In this document: one piece after another, positions 17,583-25,719 of the stretch
How positions within the stretch are numbered: position 1 is the first letter of the stretch
Layout of the letters: each line of letters begins with the position of its first letter
Assembly (NCBI RefSeq): GCF_000011105.1
Contig: NC_000961.1
Location: 1,598,662 to 1,662,661, forward strand
DNA length: 64,000 nt
Source: Pyrococcus horikoshii OT3
GTDB lineage: Archaea; Methanobacteriota_B; Thermococci; Thermococcales; Thermococcaceae
Direction: 5' to 3'
The notes under the pieces: model-generated
Databases searched by the model: none
Told to the model about the DNA's origin: nothing
What the model saw: the letters and a program-made list of their open reading frames with translations, nothing else
Made by a program: the position numbers and the translations under genes

Positions 17583-18432
17583 ACCTTCCCCCCGTAAGAC
17601 TCTGGAAACGCTCTAAATCTTTTAATTTCCAATCTTAATATTTTTCATTGTTTTCCATATATACCGTGTTCTGGTCATAGTCAAGGTAAATTTAGCCTTT
17701 ATCCAACCTAAGTTACCTAATTATAATTCTCCTTCTCCCTTGAAGTATAATAATCCCTTCTTCTCTTCCACAATATGGACACTCTAGCATTTAAATCACT
17801 AATATTTCCTGCTTTTTATACTTTTAATCCTATCATTAATGAAGATAGATCTCCCATACGCCACCTGGAGGCTGACAATTTTCAAACCACACCTTCTTTA
17901 TCACCACTTACAATCCTATAACATTTATCACTTTCTTTGTCGGCTACCTCCATCCCCCTCTTCATTAAAATAATTCTTCATTAAATTATAATATTGCAAA
18001 CATCTTGAAAACCAAAACCAAGGTACTCAAACTATGTTCACAACTATATTTATCTTATTGAACTATTGAACATTATCCCCGCATTCATGCCTGATGAATG
18101 CACATCCTTTACTTCCTCTTCCCTAAGGTCACTTTTAATTCTTTTTCAACCCCAATATTCTTCACACTTATATCTTTTTACTCTCTTGTTACTTTCTTCC
18201 CTCTACTCTCCCTTTTTATTAGAACTTCCATCCCTTCAAACTTAATTAATATGATAATCCAAAATTCAATAAAAGGAGTTTTCGTGCATTTAGATGTTAA
18301 GATGCGTTTTTTCCTTGATTTCTACTTTCTAAATTCGCTGATTTGCTATTCAAACTATATTGTTCCTTTTTTACTTGCACATACTTTAAACCTAATTACC
18401 CCTTCAGTCTTAACAACTGTTGAGTGTGATTT
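17583..18432. other. Gene-poor AT-rich region of the element (possible origin)
   Basis: About 850 bp with no convincing gene on either strand. A plus-strand frame at 18098-18436 is rich in Phe, Leu and Ser, and the minus strand there gives only short charged frames broken by stops, as if a gene had decayed. It holds the promoter of the 178-residue gene near its left end, a tandem ATTGAAC (about 18057-18071) and an 8 bp inverted repeat at 18081-18101. Confidence 0.55.
18081..18101. repeat. 8 bp perfect inverted repeat, candidate origin or terminator
   Basis: GCATTCAT and ATGAATGC are separated by GCCTG. The repeat follows two tandem ATTGAAC words and lies in the only large non-coding stretch of the element, where a replication origin would be expected. 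A transcription terminator is an alternative. Confidence 0.45.
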
Positions 18433-19760
18433 TTAACTTATTAGCTCTAATATTTTGTTAACAGCTTCTTTCGCTTCTTTCCAATATTTTACGTTTTTCG
18501 GATTCTTCAATCCACCGCTTTGTTCCAAAGGAATAACTTCATCCTCACTCATCTGTTTTTGCAATTCCTCACTTATCCTTTCAATTTCACTAAACACTAA
18601 AAATACTCTCAGGACTCTAAACTCTCCGTTATCAAATAAGCTCTTCTCTTCCGGTTTCTCTCTATGCGCGTGTTCAATGTACTCTATGTATACATCAGGA
18701 GAAACTTCCAAAAACCGTGCTCCATTTAACATTTCTATCATTATCTTCTCATTGACTTCATAATCTCTCTCGTTAAAATCTCTTGTTTCCTGCTCCCAGA
18801 ATTCTACTAAAAATTCTAAGATGTCAATTTTACCCATTCCTATGCTGGAATGTTTGTTTAACTCCTCAAGTGTCTTAAAATTATAGTTTATGTAATCAAT
18901 GGTCTCCTCAAATAACCTAAACGCTAAACTCTTCCTTTTCTTCCTTCTTTTAGTTTTCTTGCCACCAGCTACTTTTCCTATTTCCTCTAAAAATGTTAAG
19001 ATATCTTTTTCGCTCTCAGACCATTTCCTTCTATCATTTTCCTCATACATTTTTATTGAATAAAATCCCCTATTGACACTTATCCAATTTTTTATTTCTA
19101 TAAGCACAATATTCCTCCTATCAAGGTCAATTAAGCCTACATCAACATATTTACTACCTTTGCTTGGTCTTCCTCTCTTCCCACGCTTTTGCTTGTGGGC
19201 TCTAAAATACGGGATTAGTATATACCTCCTCCTTTTCCGATATAATTCAAATGCAAGTGCCATTAATACTAGATCCTCAGCAATTTTTCCTACGAGTCTT
19301 GCATATTCTTCATATTCTTTTGACGTTTCTATATGTTCACTTATTACTTTTTCAATCTTATGAATTTCCACTTCTCTTTCGCTTTTAATGGCTCCTATAA
19401 ACCTTTTTTTAATTGTTTCGCTTTTCATCTCTTCTATTTCCTTTTTTATTTGATTAATAGAATCACCTGGAATTCCAAAGCTCTCTTTGATTAAGTCAAG
19501 CCACTCGATAATCCTTTGCTTGGTCTCCTCTACAGAATTGCTTTCCTTAATTATCTTAATGAGAGATTCCATGAGTAACATCCTAATCTCATCTTCAATA
19601 CTCTCTATGTCATCCTCAGGCAACACCTTCATAATCATATCAATAAGCCAGGAGGGAGTCTTCTTTCTTCTTCCTCTTTTCTTTTCCCTATCATTATTAT
19701 CTAGGTTGAACTCTACTTTTTCCCCACTTCTTCAATTTTTTCGTTTTCCTTCTCACCCAT
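18433..19760 (-). CDS. Putative PD-(D/E)XK nuclease, with apparent N-terminal frameshift
   Basis: The uninterrupted part, from ATG 19638, encodes 401 residues. It has a long helical N-terminal half and a core with YVDVGLIDLDRRNIVLIEIKNW, the D-x(n)-E-x-K pattern of restriction-endonuclease-fold nucleases, preceded by a basic KQKRGKRGRPSKG. The natural start is probably ATG 19760, whose bases overlap the intC stop; that frame (MGEKENEKIEEVG) runs into a stop at a G4A5 tract (19717-19725), beyond which the next frame continues without a start codon into the 401-residue protein. One missing base explains this. Role unknown: DNA transfer, defence or replication. Confidence 0.6.
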
Positions 19761-20760
19761 TAAAGTCACCTTTCCTTATTACTTCTCTTATTCTAAGGGC
19801 CTCTTCAAGACTATGAAGAACCTTCCCATAATACCTTTTTGCCTGTTTCAATAAATCCAAATAGTGGATTCCCATTATATTATGTCCTTGACTGTGGCCG
19901 ATTATGAATTTCACAACACTTTCGGGAACCCCAAACTCCACCAGCTTATTAATAAGCCATTTTCGCAGATACTTTAACTTTACTCCCCGTTTAACAGCAT
20001 ATGCCTGAATCCTATAATATGTCGTGTCCATCTTTCTAAATCTTCGCCCAAGCCATCCTGGCATAAATGCATAATTTGCCATCTTTGTTTTTCTTGCCCA
20101 TCCCAGCTCATAATACGCTATTTCAACTCCATTAATCTTTTCAAGCTTTAATCGTTTTTCGTCAAAATTCTGCAGAATCCTGACAGCTTCTTTAATTCTC
20201 AATCCACTAAAAGCGATAAGCAGAGTGGCTAACTTTGCATCTTCTCGATCGATCCTCTCGATCCATTCCCTGACTTCTTCATCGCTTGGCACATATAAAT
20301 CCACTCCTATCGAATAATCGAACTTTACTGTCCTTCTTAGCCTATTCGCAAACTCCTCACTTATAATCCCAAACTCAACACAATAATTGATCAGGTTTCT
20401 AAATGCCTTCGCGAATTTGTCTTTGCCCCGTTTAATATTGAACATTATCTCTGCAACGTCACTTGAGTTCCTTATTACTCTATCCCCAATATACCTGTCC
20501 AAATAACTCAGATAATCCTTGGCAACCTTCGCACTCACTTTACTCTTAATCCATCTTTCAAAGCCTCCTCTAATCTCTTTATATACGATTCTTTCGATAA
20601 TTCCTGTTCTACTTATATTAAAGAATCCGAGTCCATTATTATCGTATATACGAGAACTGTATATATGATAATCAGAAATCGTTAGAAAGTTGCTTTTAGG
20701 TAATTCGAAGTTTATAGAGTAAAATTTTTCATTTAGACTGACCATATATCCGTTTGGCAT
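19753..20760 (-). CDS. Split SSV-type integrase, C-terminal catalytic fragment (intC)
   Basis: Tyrosine recombinase catalytic part, 335 codons after the right attachment repeat. The arginine box is FSGLRIKEAVRI, the second box is KYLRKW (K-x-x-R in place of H-x-x-R, as in SSV integrase), and the end has IIGHSQGHNIMGIHYLDL with the nucleophilic tyrosine. An ATG right at the repeat boundary (20760) is coincidental; in the integrated state no promoter or ribosome site precedes it, so it is probably silent. In the circular form it continues in frame from intN. Confidence 0.92.
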   Translation of the reverse strand: MPNGYMVSLNEKFYSINFELPKSNFLTISDYHIYSSRIYDNNGLGFFNISRTGIIERIVYKEIRGGFERWIKSKVSAKVAKDYLSYLDRYIGDRVIRNSSDVAEIMFNIKRGKDKFAKAFRNLINYCVEFGIISEEFANRLRRTVKFDYSIGVDLYVPSDEEVREWIERIDREDAKLATLLIAFSGLRIKEAVRILQNFDEKRLKLEKINGVEIAYYELGWARKTKMANYAFMPGWLGRRFRKMDTTYYRIQAYAVKRGVKLKYLRKWLINKLVEFGVPESVVKFIIGHSQGHNIMGIHYLDLLKQAKRYYGKVLHSLEEALRIREVIRKGDFNG

Positions 20761-20806
20761 CCTTACGAGGCGGAGGTCCGGGGTTCGAATCCCCGCGGGC
20801 CCACCA
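20761..20806. repeat. attR, 46 bp direct repeat
   Basis: An exact copy of 16703-16748, that is, of the anticodon-loop-to-CCA part of tRNA-Val. It marks the right end of the integrated element. The sequence after it (TCGTTGCCTCTTTAG) would be the original 3' flank of the tRNA gene. Confidence 0.95.
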
Positions 20807-20865
20807 TCGTTGCCTCTTTAGAAAGACTTTTATTAGGTAAGAAAAATATTCTATGAGGGGTAAAA

Positions 20866-21127
20866 ATGGGGAGGGATCGAGTTTGCTAAACTTCCTAAAT
20901 CAGCAATCTCCGTTCTTAGTGCTTTAAGCTATGGCCCAATGTCCTCAAAAGAGATAGCGGAAGTAACCAACCTTTCTGAAAGAACCGTGAGATATGCGTT
21001 AAAGATCCTGAAGAGTTACGGGATCGTAAAAGAGATATTTCTGCTCAAAGATGCAAGGAAACGAGTATATGCGACGAATTTAAGATCTGAGGATCTTGAG
21101 AAAGCCATCGAGATCAGTAGCTTCTAA
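20866..21127 (+). CDS. Winged-HTH transcriptional regulator, apparent frameshift near the start
   Basis: The intact part from ATG 20939 gives 62 residues with a winged HTH: SSKEIAEVTNLSERTVRYAL and a wing LLKDARKRVYA. The same frame extends upstream without stops for about 25 codons and reads EFAKLPKSAISVLSALSYGPM, clearly part of the domain, but has no start codon. A promoter-like CTTTTATTAGG and GAGGGG support ATG 20866, which reaches a stop after seven codons. One missing base around 20870-20885 would join the two. Either a decayed gene or a sequence error. The 3' end overlaps the converging YkgJ-type gene by 48 bases. Confidence 0.7.
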
Positions 21128-21583
21128 CTCTTCCTCAAATTTTATACCAAGCTTGAGAATCTCTTCAGGAGTTATAGTATCCCCATCTTCATCATTTATC
21201 CCAGGACAATTCTCATCATAGTAAAGCCAAAAGCTCTTACCATTGATTTCGAATTTCTTCTCACCCTTAATTCCCAAAGGTTTCTTAGAAACCATGAAAG
21301 GATATATTCTACAAATTAAAGGTCGATGAGGATGAACTTTACATAACCCAGTTTCAGGATCCTGAAAAACGCAACCTAAGTCCCATTCCCTAACCGAGAG
21401 TACGAATCTAATCTTCCCATCTTCAATCGATATCGTTAAGAAATCTTGAGGATCGTAACCAGCATCAATTAGCCTTTTTATATCATTTAGAGTTAAATAG
21501 ACATGTCTACCCTTACAACAGTCGAGGCAAAACTTGCATTTAAACTTTACCGGCTTAACAAAGGGCCTTGGCTTAAATCTCAT
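21080..21583 (-). CDS. YkgJ-family cysteine-cluster protein
   Basis: A 167-residue protein with the CxxCxxCC cluster (CKFCLDCCKGR, about residues 16-26), a further pair GCVFQDPETGLCKVHPHRPLIC and CRIYPF, all features of the zinc/iron-chelating YkgJ family. Biochemical function is unknown; a metal or Fe-S centre is likely. The ATG at 21583 has GGTGG five bases upstream, while a GTG three codons earlier overlaps that site. Confidence 0.85.
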   Translation of the reverse strand: MRFKPRPFVKPVKFKCKFCLDCCKGRHVYLTLNDIKRLIDAGYDPQDFLTISIEDGKIRFVLSVREWDLGCVFQDPETGLCKVHPHRPLICRIYPFMVSKKPLGIKGEKKFEINGKSFWLYYDENCPGINDEDGDTITPEEILKLGIKFEEELEATDLDGFLKILRS

Positions 21584-21625
21584 TTGTTCCACCTATTGAG
21601 TGCTAACCTTAAAAATTTTAAAGAA

Positions 21626-22339
21626 TTAGAGAGTTTTTAGGTGGTTTTGAAGTGTGCTTGCAGATACCTTAAGCTCCTCCCCATACTCCTCGAACTTCAT
21701 AGATTTAACGATCTTGAACGAAAGCCTCTTGTCAATTCCTGCCTCACCCTCCAACTTCAGCTCAAAAACTCTAGTGGCAAGTTCAATAAACTCGTATAAT
21801 GCTTCCTTCTGCAATAGTGATGTGTTTAGGAAAACTATTCTGGAAAAGCTCTCATTCCCCAGAGGGGCTCTTCCCAACAATGCAAAGAAGGTTTCAAGTT
21901 CACTTGGAGATCCCTCAAACATCCTCACTATCTTCTCGGCCCCAACTCCAATTATGATTATGGGCCTACCCTTGGAAGCTCCCAACCGCATTATCATTTC
22001 ATTTAATTGCTTCCCAAATACCAATATCTCCGAGTCAAAGCTTATTCTCTTAACAATCTCGCCAGTCTCGATGAACCCTCCTACCTTAATGACCTTGGCC
22101 TTATCTATAATGCTTGTGTCAATTCCAGCTAGCTTTAGGTTAACCTTAATGAGGTGTAAGTGGTCAAGGACATCGATTACTGCAAAGGGGATGTTACTCT
22201 CCGCAAGGTTCTTAACTAAAATATAGAATGCGAGATGAACAGGTTCTTCCGACGTATAGGTTATTAAATATAGCTCTCCCGGATGAATACCACCTAGGTA
22301 CTCAAATAATCCTGATTCAAATCTCTGAGCGGCTTCCAT
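21626..22339 (-). CDS. DUF257 family protein (third member)
   Basis: A 237-residue protein of family DUF257. It aligns by motif with the other members of the window: GELYLITYTSEEP, then FAVIDVLDHLHLIKVNLKLAG, then IIDKAKVIKVGGFIETG. The pattern is that of a RecA/KaiC core with the Walker A replaced. The C-terminal 40 residues (ending SASTLQNHLKTL) look like a small helical addition. AAGGTGAGG precedes the ATG; a GCTTTATATCC TATA box lies at 22375-22385. Monocistronic by context. Function unknown. Confidence 0.75.
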   Translation of the reverse strand: MEAAQRFESGLFEYLGGIHPGELYLITYTSEEPVHLAFYILVKNLAESNIPFAVIDVLDHLHLIKVNLKLAGIDTSIIDKAKVIKVGGFIETGEIVKRISFDSEILVFGKQLNEMIMRLGASKGRPIIIIGVGAEKIVRMFEGSPSELETFFALLGRAPLGNESFSRIVFLNTSLLQKEALYEFIELATRVFELKLEGEAGIDKRLSFKIVKSMKFEEYGEELKVSASTLQNHLKTL

Positions 22340-22507
22340 TGTGCCTCACCTTTACGCCCTTAGTACTGCATAAGAGGATATAAAGCTTTTGGAATTATAA
22401 CAAATGATAATTGTTGACAATGCAAGAAATACAATGACCATTAGTATTATTGTATAAATTTTGGAAATATAAAGGGTAGACTGTAGAATTACTAATAGCG
22501 ATGTATG

Positions 22508-24268
22508 TCAAGTATTAAGGTGAGCGTCGAACTTATTTACCCTCTCGTAGTCGGCATAACTTTTATCTAGCCTTTTACTAACATAAGGTCCATCTTTCCT
22601 ATAGCCAAACTTCCTGTAGTACTCCCTAACGCCAACTCCGCTAATAACTAGGATCTTCTTTGCATCAAATTCCTCCCTAGCTATCCTTTCGGCCTCAGAT
22701 AGTAACTCCCTCCCATAACCTCTATGTTGCCATTCATACTTAGGCTTCTCCCCTATTGGAACTAGGGGACCATAAACGTGAAGTTCTCTGACTATAGCGG
22801 ATGGACAACAGTTTATCTCTTTTCTGTGGGCCTTCTCACTTGGAATCCTAAGCCTTAAAAAGCCTATTAAAATGTCATTTTTGACATCTTCAAAGCTTAA
22901 GAATATTTCTTGACCCTCGGAAGCTTCATAGTCCTCCCTTAGCAATTTTATATGCTCTACCTCGGGGATTTTACCGAACTTCTGCATCTGATGTCCAACT
23001 TCCCTAAACCTTATCTCCCTTGGCCTTATTCCCCGCCTCACCAGCTCGTTGAAAACGAGCTGACCAAGATTCGAGTGCTTCACTCCAGCGACTATTAGGT
23101 GAGCAGGTATATCCCTTTGAATTCTCATAACCCTAACCCACTTTGGAAAAATCTTATAAGCCTCAACTAGAAGCTCAAGAGCTTCTTCAGTTGTGTATGG
23201 CCTATAAAGACCCGCCTTGTACCAGGCATAAAGGGGAGCATCCCTGGTGACTAGGGTGGGGTATATTTTAAGCATGTCAGGCCTAAACCTAGGATCTTCA
23301 AATATCGTTCTAAAGGTATAAAGATCCCTATCGAAGTTGCTCCCAGGGAGGCCAGGCATTATATGATAATTCACCTTAAGTCCAGCGTCTTTTAATAACT
23401 GGGTAGCCTTAATAATTTCCTCAACTCCATGGCCACGCTTGGTTCTCTCGTGTATAAAGTTGAATATTGTTTGAACCCCAAGTTCCACTCTTGTTGTTCC
23501 AAAGCTTAACATCCTATCAATTTGTCTTTCAAAGGCCCAATCCGGTCTCGTCTCTATTGTTAATCCAACCATCCTAACTTTAGCTTTCTCATTTTTCCTT
23601 TGCTCATCTTCAAGGTAGTAATAAGGCTTCCTGTGGGTTCTCTCCCAGGCCCTTTTAAATTCAGGATCCTCTTTGAAAACTGATTTATCACCCTTTAATA
23701 TCAGTCTAACGAGCTTTTCCTCCAAGTTATCAATATCCTTAAAGTAGTGAAAGTCGTTCATGGCCTTGAATGCACACTTAACGAACCACTCCTGATAATC
23801 CAAGTCCACCGCAGGAAAAGTTCCTCCCTGGATTATAACCTCAACCTTATCTATTGGATGACCTATGTCGTATAATTGCTTAAGTCTGGCCATCATGATT
23901 ATATAGGGATGGTAACCATACTGGGAAGCCCTTAACGCTGAGGGTTCCTTTCCGGTGTAGCTCTGTGGAGAACCAACGCTTGGGCCACCTGGGCAATATA
24001 TACACCTTCCATGAGGGCAAGGGAAAGGCTTCGTCATCATTGCAACGACTGCAACTCCACTTATAGTTCTAGCAGGCTTCTTCTTCAATAGATCTCTAAA
24101 TTTTTCCCTCTTGTCCTTTGGTAGGGCCTTCCATATATCGGAATTCTTAGGGAGCTTAGGAAGATGATACTTCCTGGCCACCTCTATTTTTAATTTGTTT
24201 AACTCCTCCCTACTTTTCACCTTTCCAGAGAGCAGAGCTTCCACAATCTCAACTATTGCTTCTCTCAT
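22508..24268 (-). CDS. elp3: Elp3, tRNA U34 carboxymethyltransferase (radical SAM + GNAT)
   Basis: Modifies the wobble uridine of tRNAs using acetyl-CoA and radical SAM chemistry. The protein has a conserved basic N-terminal part, a radical SAM cluster CPHGRCIYCPGG, the segment VGLTIETRPDW and a C-terminal acetyltransferase domain with QHRGYGRELLSEAE. The open frame extends to 24361 but I place the start at ATG 24268 (MREAIVEIVEALL, 586 residues): the first part of the longer frame is a C/D sRNA gene, and a TATA-like ATATTTATAAGC (24292-24303) lies about 30 bases upstream of 24268, giving a leaderless mRNA. Archaeal Elp3 works without the other Elongator subunits. Confidence 0.95.
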   Translation of the reverse strand: MREAIVEIVEALLSGKVKSREELNKLKIEVARKYHLPKLPKNSDIWKALPKDKREKFRDLLKKKPARTISGVAVVAMMTKPFPCPHGRCIYCPGGPSVGSPQSYTGKEPSALRASQYGYHPYIIMMARLKQLYDIGHPIDKVEVIIQGGTFPAVDLDYQEWFVKCAFKAMNDFHYFKDIDNLEEKLVRLILKGDKSVFKEDPEFKRAWERTHRKPYYYLEDEQRKNEKAKVRMVGLTIETRPDWAFERQIDRMLSFGTTRVELGVQTIFNFIHERTKRGHGVEEIIKATQLLKDAGLKVNYHIMPGLPGSNFDRDLYTFRTIFEDPRFRPDMLKIYPTLVTRDAPLYAWYKAGLYRPYTTEEALELLVEAYKIFPKWVRVMRIQRDIPAHLIVAGVKHSNLGQLVFNELVRRGIRPREIRFREVGHQMQKFGKIPEVEHIKLLREDYEASEGQEIFLSFEDVKNDILIGFLRLRIPSEKAHRKEINCCPSAIVRELHVYGPLVPIGEKPKYEWQHRGYGRELLSEAERIAREEFDAKKILVISGVGVREYYRKFGYRKDGPYVSKRLDKSYADYERVNKFDAHLNT

Positions 24269-24307
24269 CTTCCCAGCCTCTCTATAAATTTGCTTATAAA
24301 TATTTGG

Positions 24308-24366
24308 AAAATCAGCGTTGGCGGATCTCATCATAGCTTCAGCTCCCCGATTCCTCATCACGTCAA
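24308..24366 (-). ncRNA. C/D box guide sRNA overlapping the apparent elp3 5' end
   Basis: On the minus strand: box C GTGATGA (24355-24361), guide GGAATCGGGGAG, D' CTGA, spacer AGCTA minus its last bases, C' TGATGA (24328-24333), guide GATCCGCCAACG and box D CTGA (24312-24315). Both guides are exactly 12 bases. A TATA-like CTTAAAATGG (24388-24397) lies at the right distance upstream. The ORF reading through it gives MMRNRGAEAMMRS, an unlikely protein start. Targets were not identified by eye. Confidence 0.88.
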
Positions 24367-24484
24367 AGAGGTATAGTATTCTACACCATTTTAAGCTTAA
24401 GCTTTTATCTCTTGGAAGGTAAACTGATTCAATAACGCTAACATTTTTCTATCTTGGAGTTTACATAAATAAAAGGTGAGGAAA

Positions 24485-25654
24485 ATGAAAAGATTTTACA
24501 TAGCTAGTGAAGAGGAAATAAAAACAGGGAAAACTACTGATATATATTTTCTAAGGACTAGGAAAATCCTAGAAACAAAAAACATAAGAAAAAAAGTGCT
24601 AGCAGATGTAACAACTACTTCTCTCCCTGAAAACTGGAAATGGGGAGTTCTGGTCGGTGTTGAGGAGGTAGCAAAACTCCTAGAGGGAATTCCAGTTAAC
24701 GTCTATGCCATGCCAGAAGGGACAATATTCCATCCCTACGAGCCGGTACTGCAGATAGAAGGAGATTACGCAGACTTCGGAATTTATGAAACAGCTTTAC
24801 TTGGAATGCTAAGTCAAGCTAGTGGGATAGCCACTGCAGCGTTGAGGATCAAGATAGCGGCCAAGTTTAAACCGGTTTATTCCTTTGGAATTAGACATAT
24901 GCATCCCGCAATAGCTCCAATGATTGATAGGGCCGCATTCATTGGAGGGTGCGATGGAGTTTCCGGAGTGCTGGGAGCAGAGATGATGGGAGAAAAGGCC
25001 GTTGGAACTATGCCCCACGCATTGATAATAACCGTAGGTGACCAAGTCAAGGCCTGGAAGTACTTTGACGAGGTAATTGAGAAGGAAGTTCCCAGGATAG
25101 CTCTAGTAGACACCTTCTACGATGAAAAAATTGAAGCGGTAATGGCAGCTGAAGCTCTTGGTAAGAAGTTATCTGCTGTAAGGTTAGACACCCCAAGCTC
25201 AAGGAGAGGTAACTTCAGAAGGATAATCGAGGAGGTTAAGTGGGAGCTAAAGATTAGGGGATATGATTGGGTAAAGATACTTATCTCCGGAGGTCTAGAT
25301 GAAGAGAAAATTAAGGAGATAGTTGATGTAGCAGATGCTTTTGGAGTTGGAAGTGCCATAGCAAGTGCAAAGCCAATAGATTTCGCTTTAGACATTGTAG
25401 AAGTTGAAGGAAAACCAATTGCAAAGAGAGGGAAGCTAAGTGGTAGGAAGCAAGTGTATAGATGTGAAAACGGACACTACCATGTAGTACCTGCTGATAA
25501 AAAGCTCGAGAGATGTCCAGTTTGTAATGCAAAGGTTGAACCATTATTAAAGCCAATTATAGAGAACGGAGAGATTGTGGTTGAGTTTCCGAAGGCTAGA
25601 GATATTAGGGAATATGTGCTCGAGCAAGCTAAGAAATTTAACCTTGAGATTTGA
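24485..25654 (+). CDS. pncB: Nicotinate phosphoribosyltransferase
   Basis: Converts nicotinate and PRPP to nicotinate mononucleotide in NAD salvage. The 389-residue protein has the conserved FGIRHMHPAIAPMIDRAAF with the active-site region, LVDTFYDEK, RLDTPSSRRG and ILISGGLDEE near the phosphate site, as in the archaeal TA1145-type enzymes. A C-terminal zinc-ribbon-like CENGHYHVVPADKKLERCPVC is typical of this archaeal subgroup. ATG 24485 follows GGTGAGG; a GTG at 24476 lies on that site. It diverges from elp3. Confidence 0.93.
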   Translation: MKRFYIASEEEIKTGKTTDIYFLRTRKILETKNIRKKVLADVTTTSLPENWKWGVLVGVEEVAKLLEGIPVNVYAMPEGTIFHPYEPVLQIEGDYADFGIYETALLGMLSQASGIATAALRIKIAAKFKPVYSFGIRHMHPAIAPMIDRAAFIGGCDGVSGVLGAEMMGEKAVGTMPHALIITVGDQVKAWKYFDEVIEKEVPRIALVDTFYDEKIEAVMAAEALGKKLSAVRLDTPSSRRGNFRRIIEEVKWELKIRGYDWVKILISGGLDEEKIKEIVDVADAFGVGSAIASAKPIDFALDIVEVEGKPIAKRGKLSGRKQVYRCENGHYHVVPADKKLERCPVCNAKVEPLLKPIIENGEIVVEFPKARDIREYVLEQAKKFNLEI

Positions 25655-25719
25655 CTTTCTTTATTTTTCCACATATTCACGGCTAAAATACCCCTGTGTA
25701 ATCTTTGTTTGCAACGAAA

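Larger units (their letters stand above)
16703..20806. mobile_element. SSV-type integrated element in tRNA-Val (about 4.06 kb)
   Basis: A 46 bp direct repeat (16703-16748 and 20761-20806), identical to the 3' part of tRNA-Val, bounds the element; the unit length from repeat to repeat is 4058 bp. The repeat splits the integrase gene: intN at the left end and intC at the right end join in frame across it in the circular form. The element carries only the integrase, two putative PD-(D/E)XK nuclease-like genes and an 850 bp region without genes. No replication protein was recognised. SSV-type split integrases at tRNA genes are known in Pyrococcus and Sulfolobus; I do not know whether this copy is still mobile. 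Confidence 0.93.

Noticed and set aside
18098-18436. A plus-strand frame of 112 codons in the element's gene-poor region
   Set aside because: Its composition (Phe, Leu, Ser, Ile-rich) is that of the reverse complement of AT-rich, Lys/Glu-coding sequence; no ribosome site or family motif is seen.
21130-21230. Two TCATCAT words and a TCAG that suggested another C/D sRNA
   Set aside because: The spacing is wrong (guide spaces of about 20 and 7 bases, no proper D' box) and the segment is coding sequence of the YkgJ-type gene.
24268-24361. Elp3 N-terminal extension starting at ATG 24358 or GTG 24361
   Set aside because: The sequence is a complete C/D sRNA and a promoter sits before ATG 24268.
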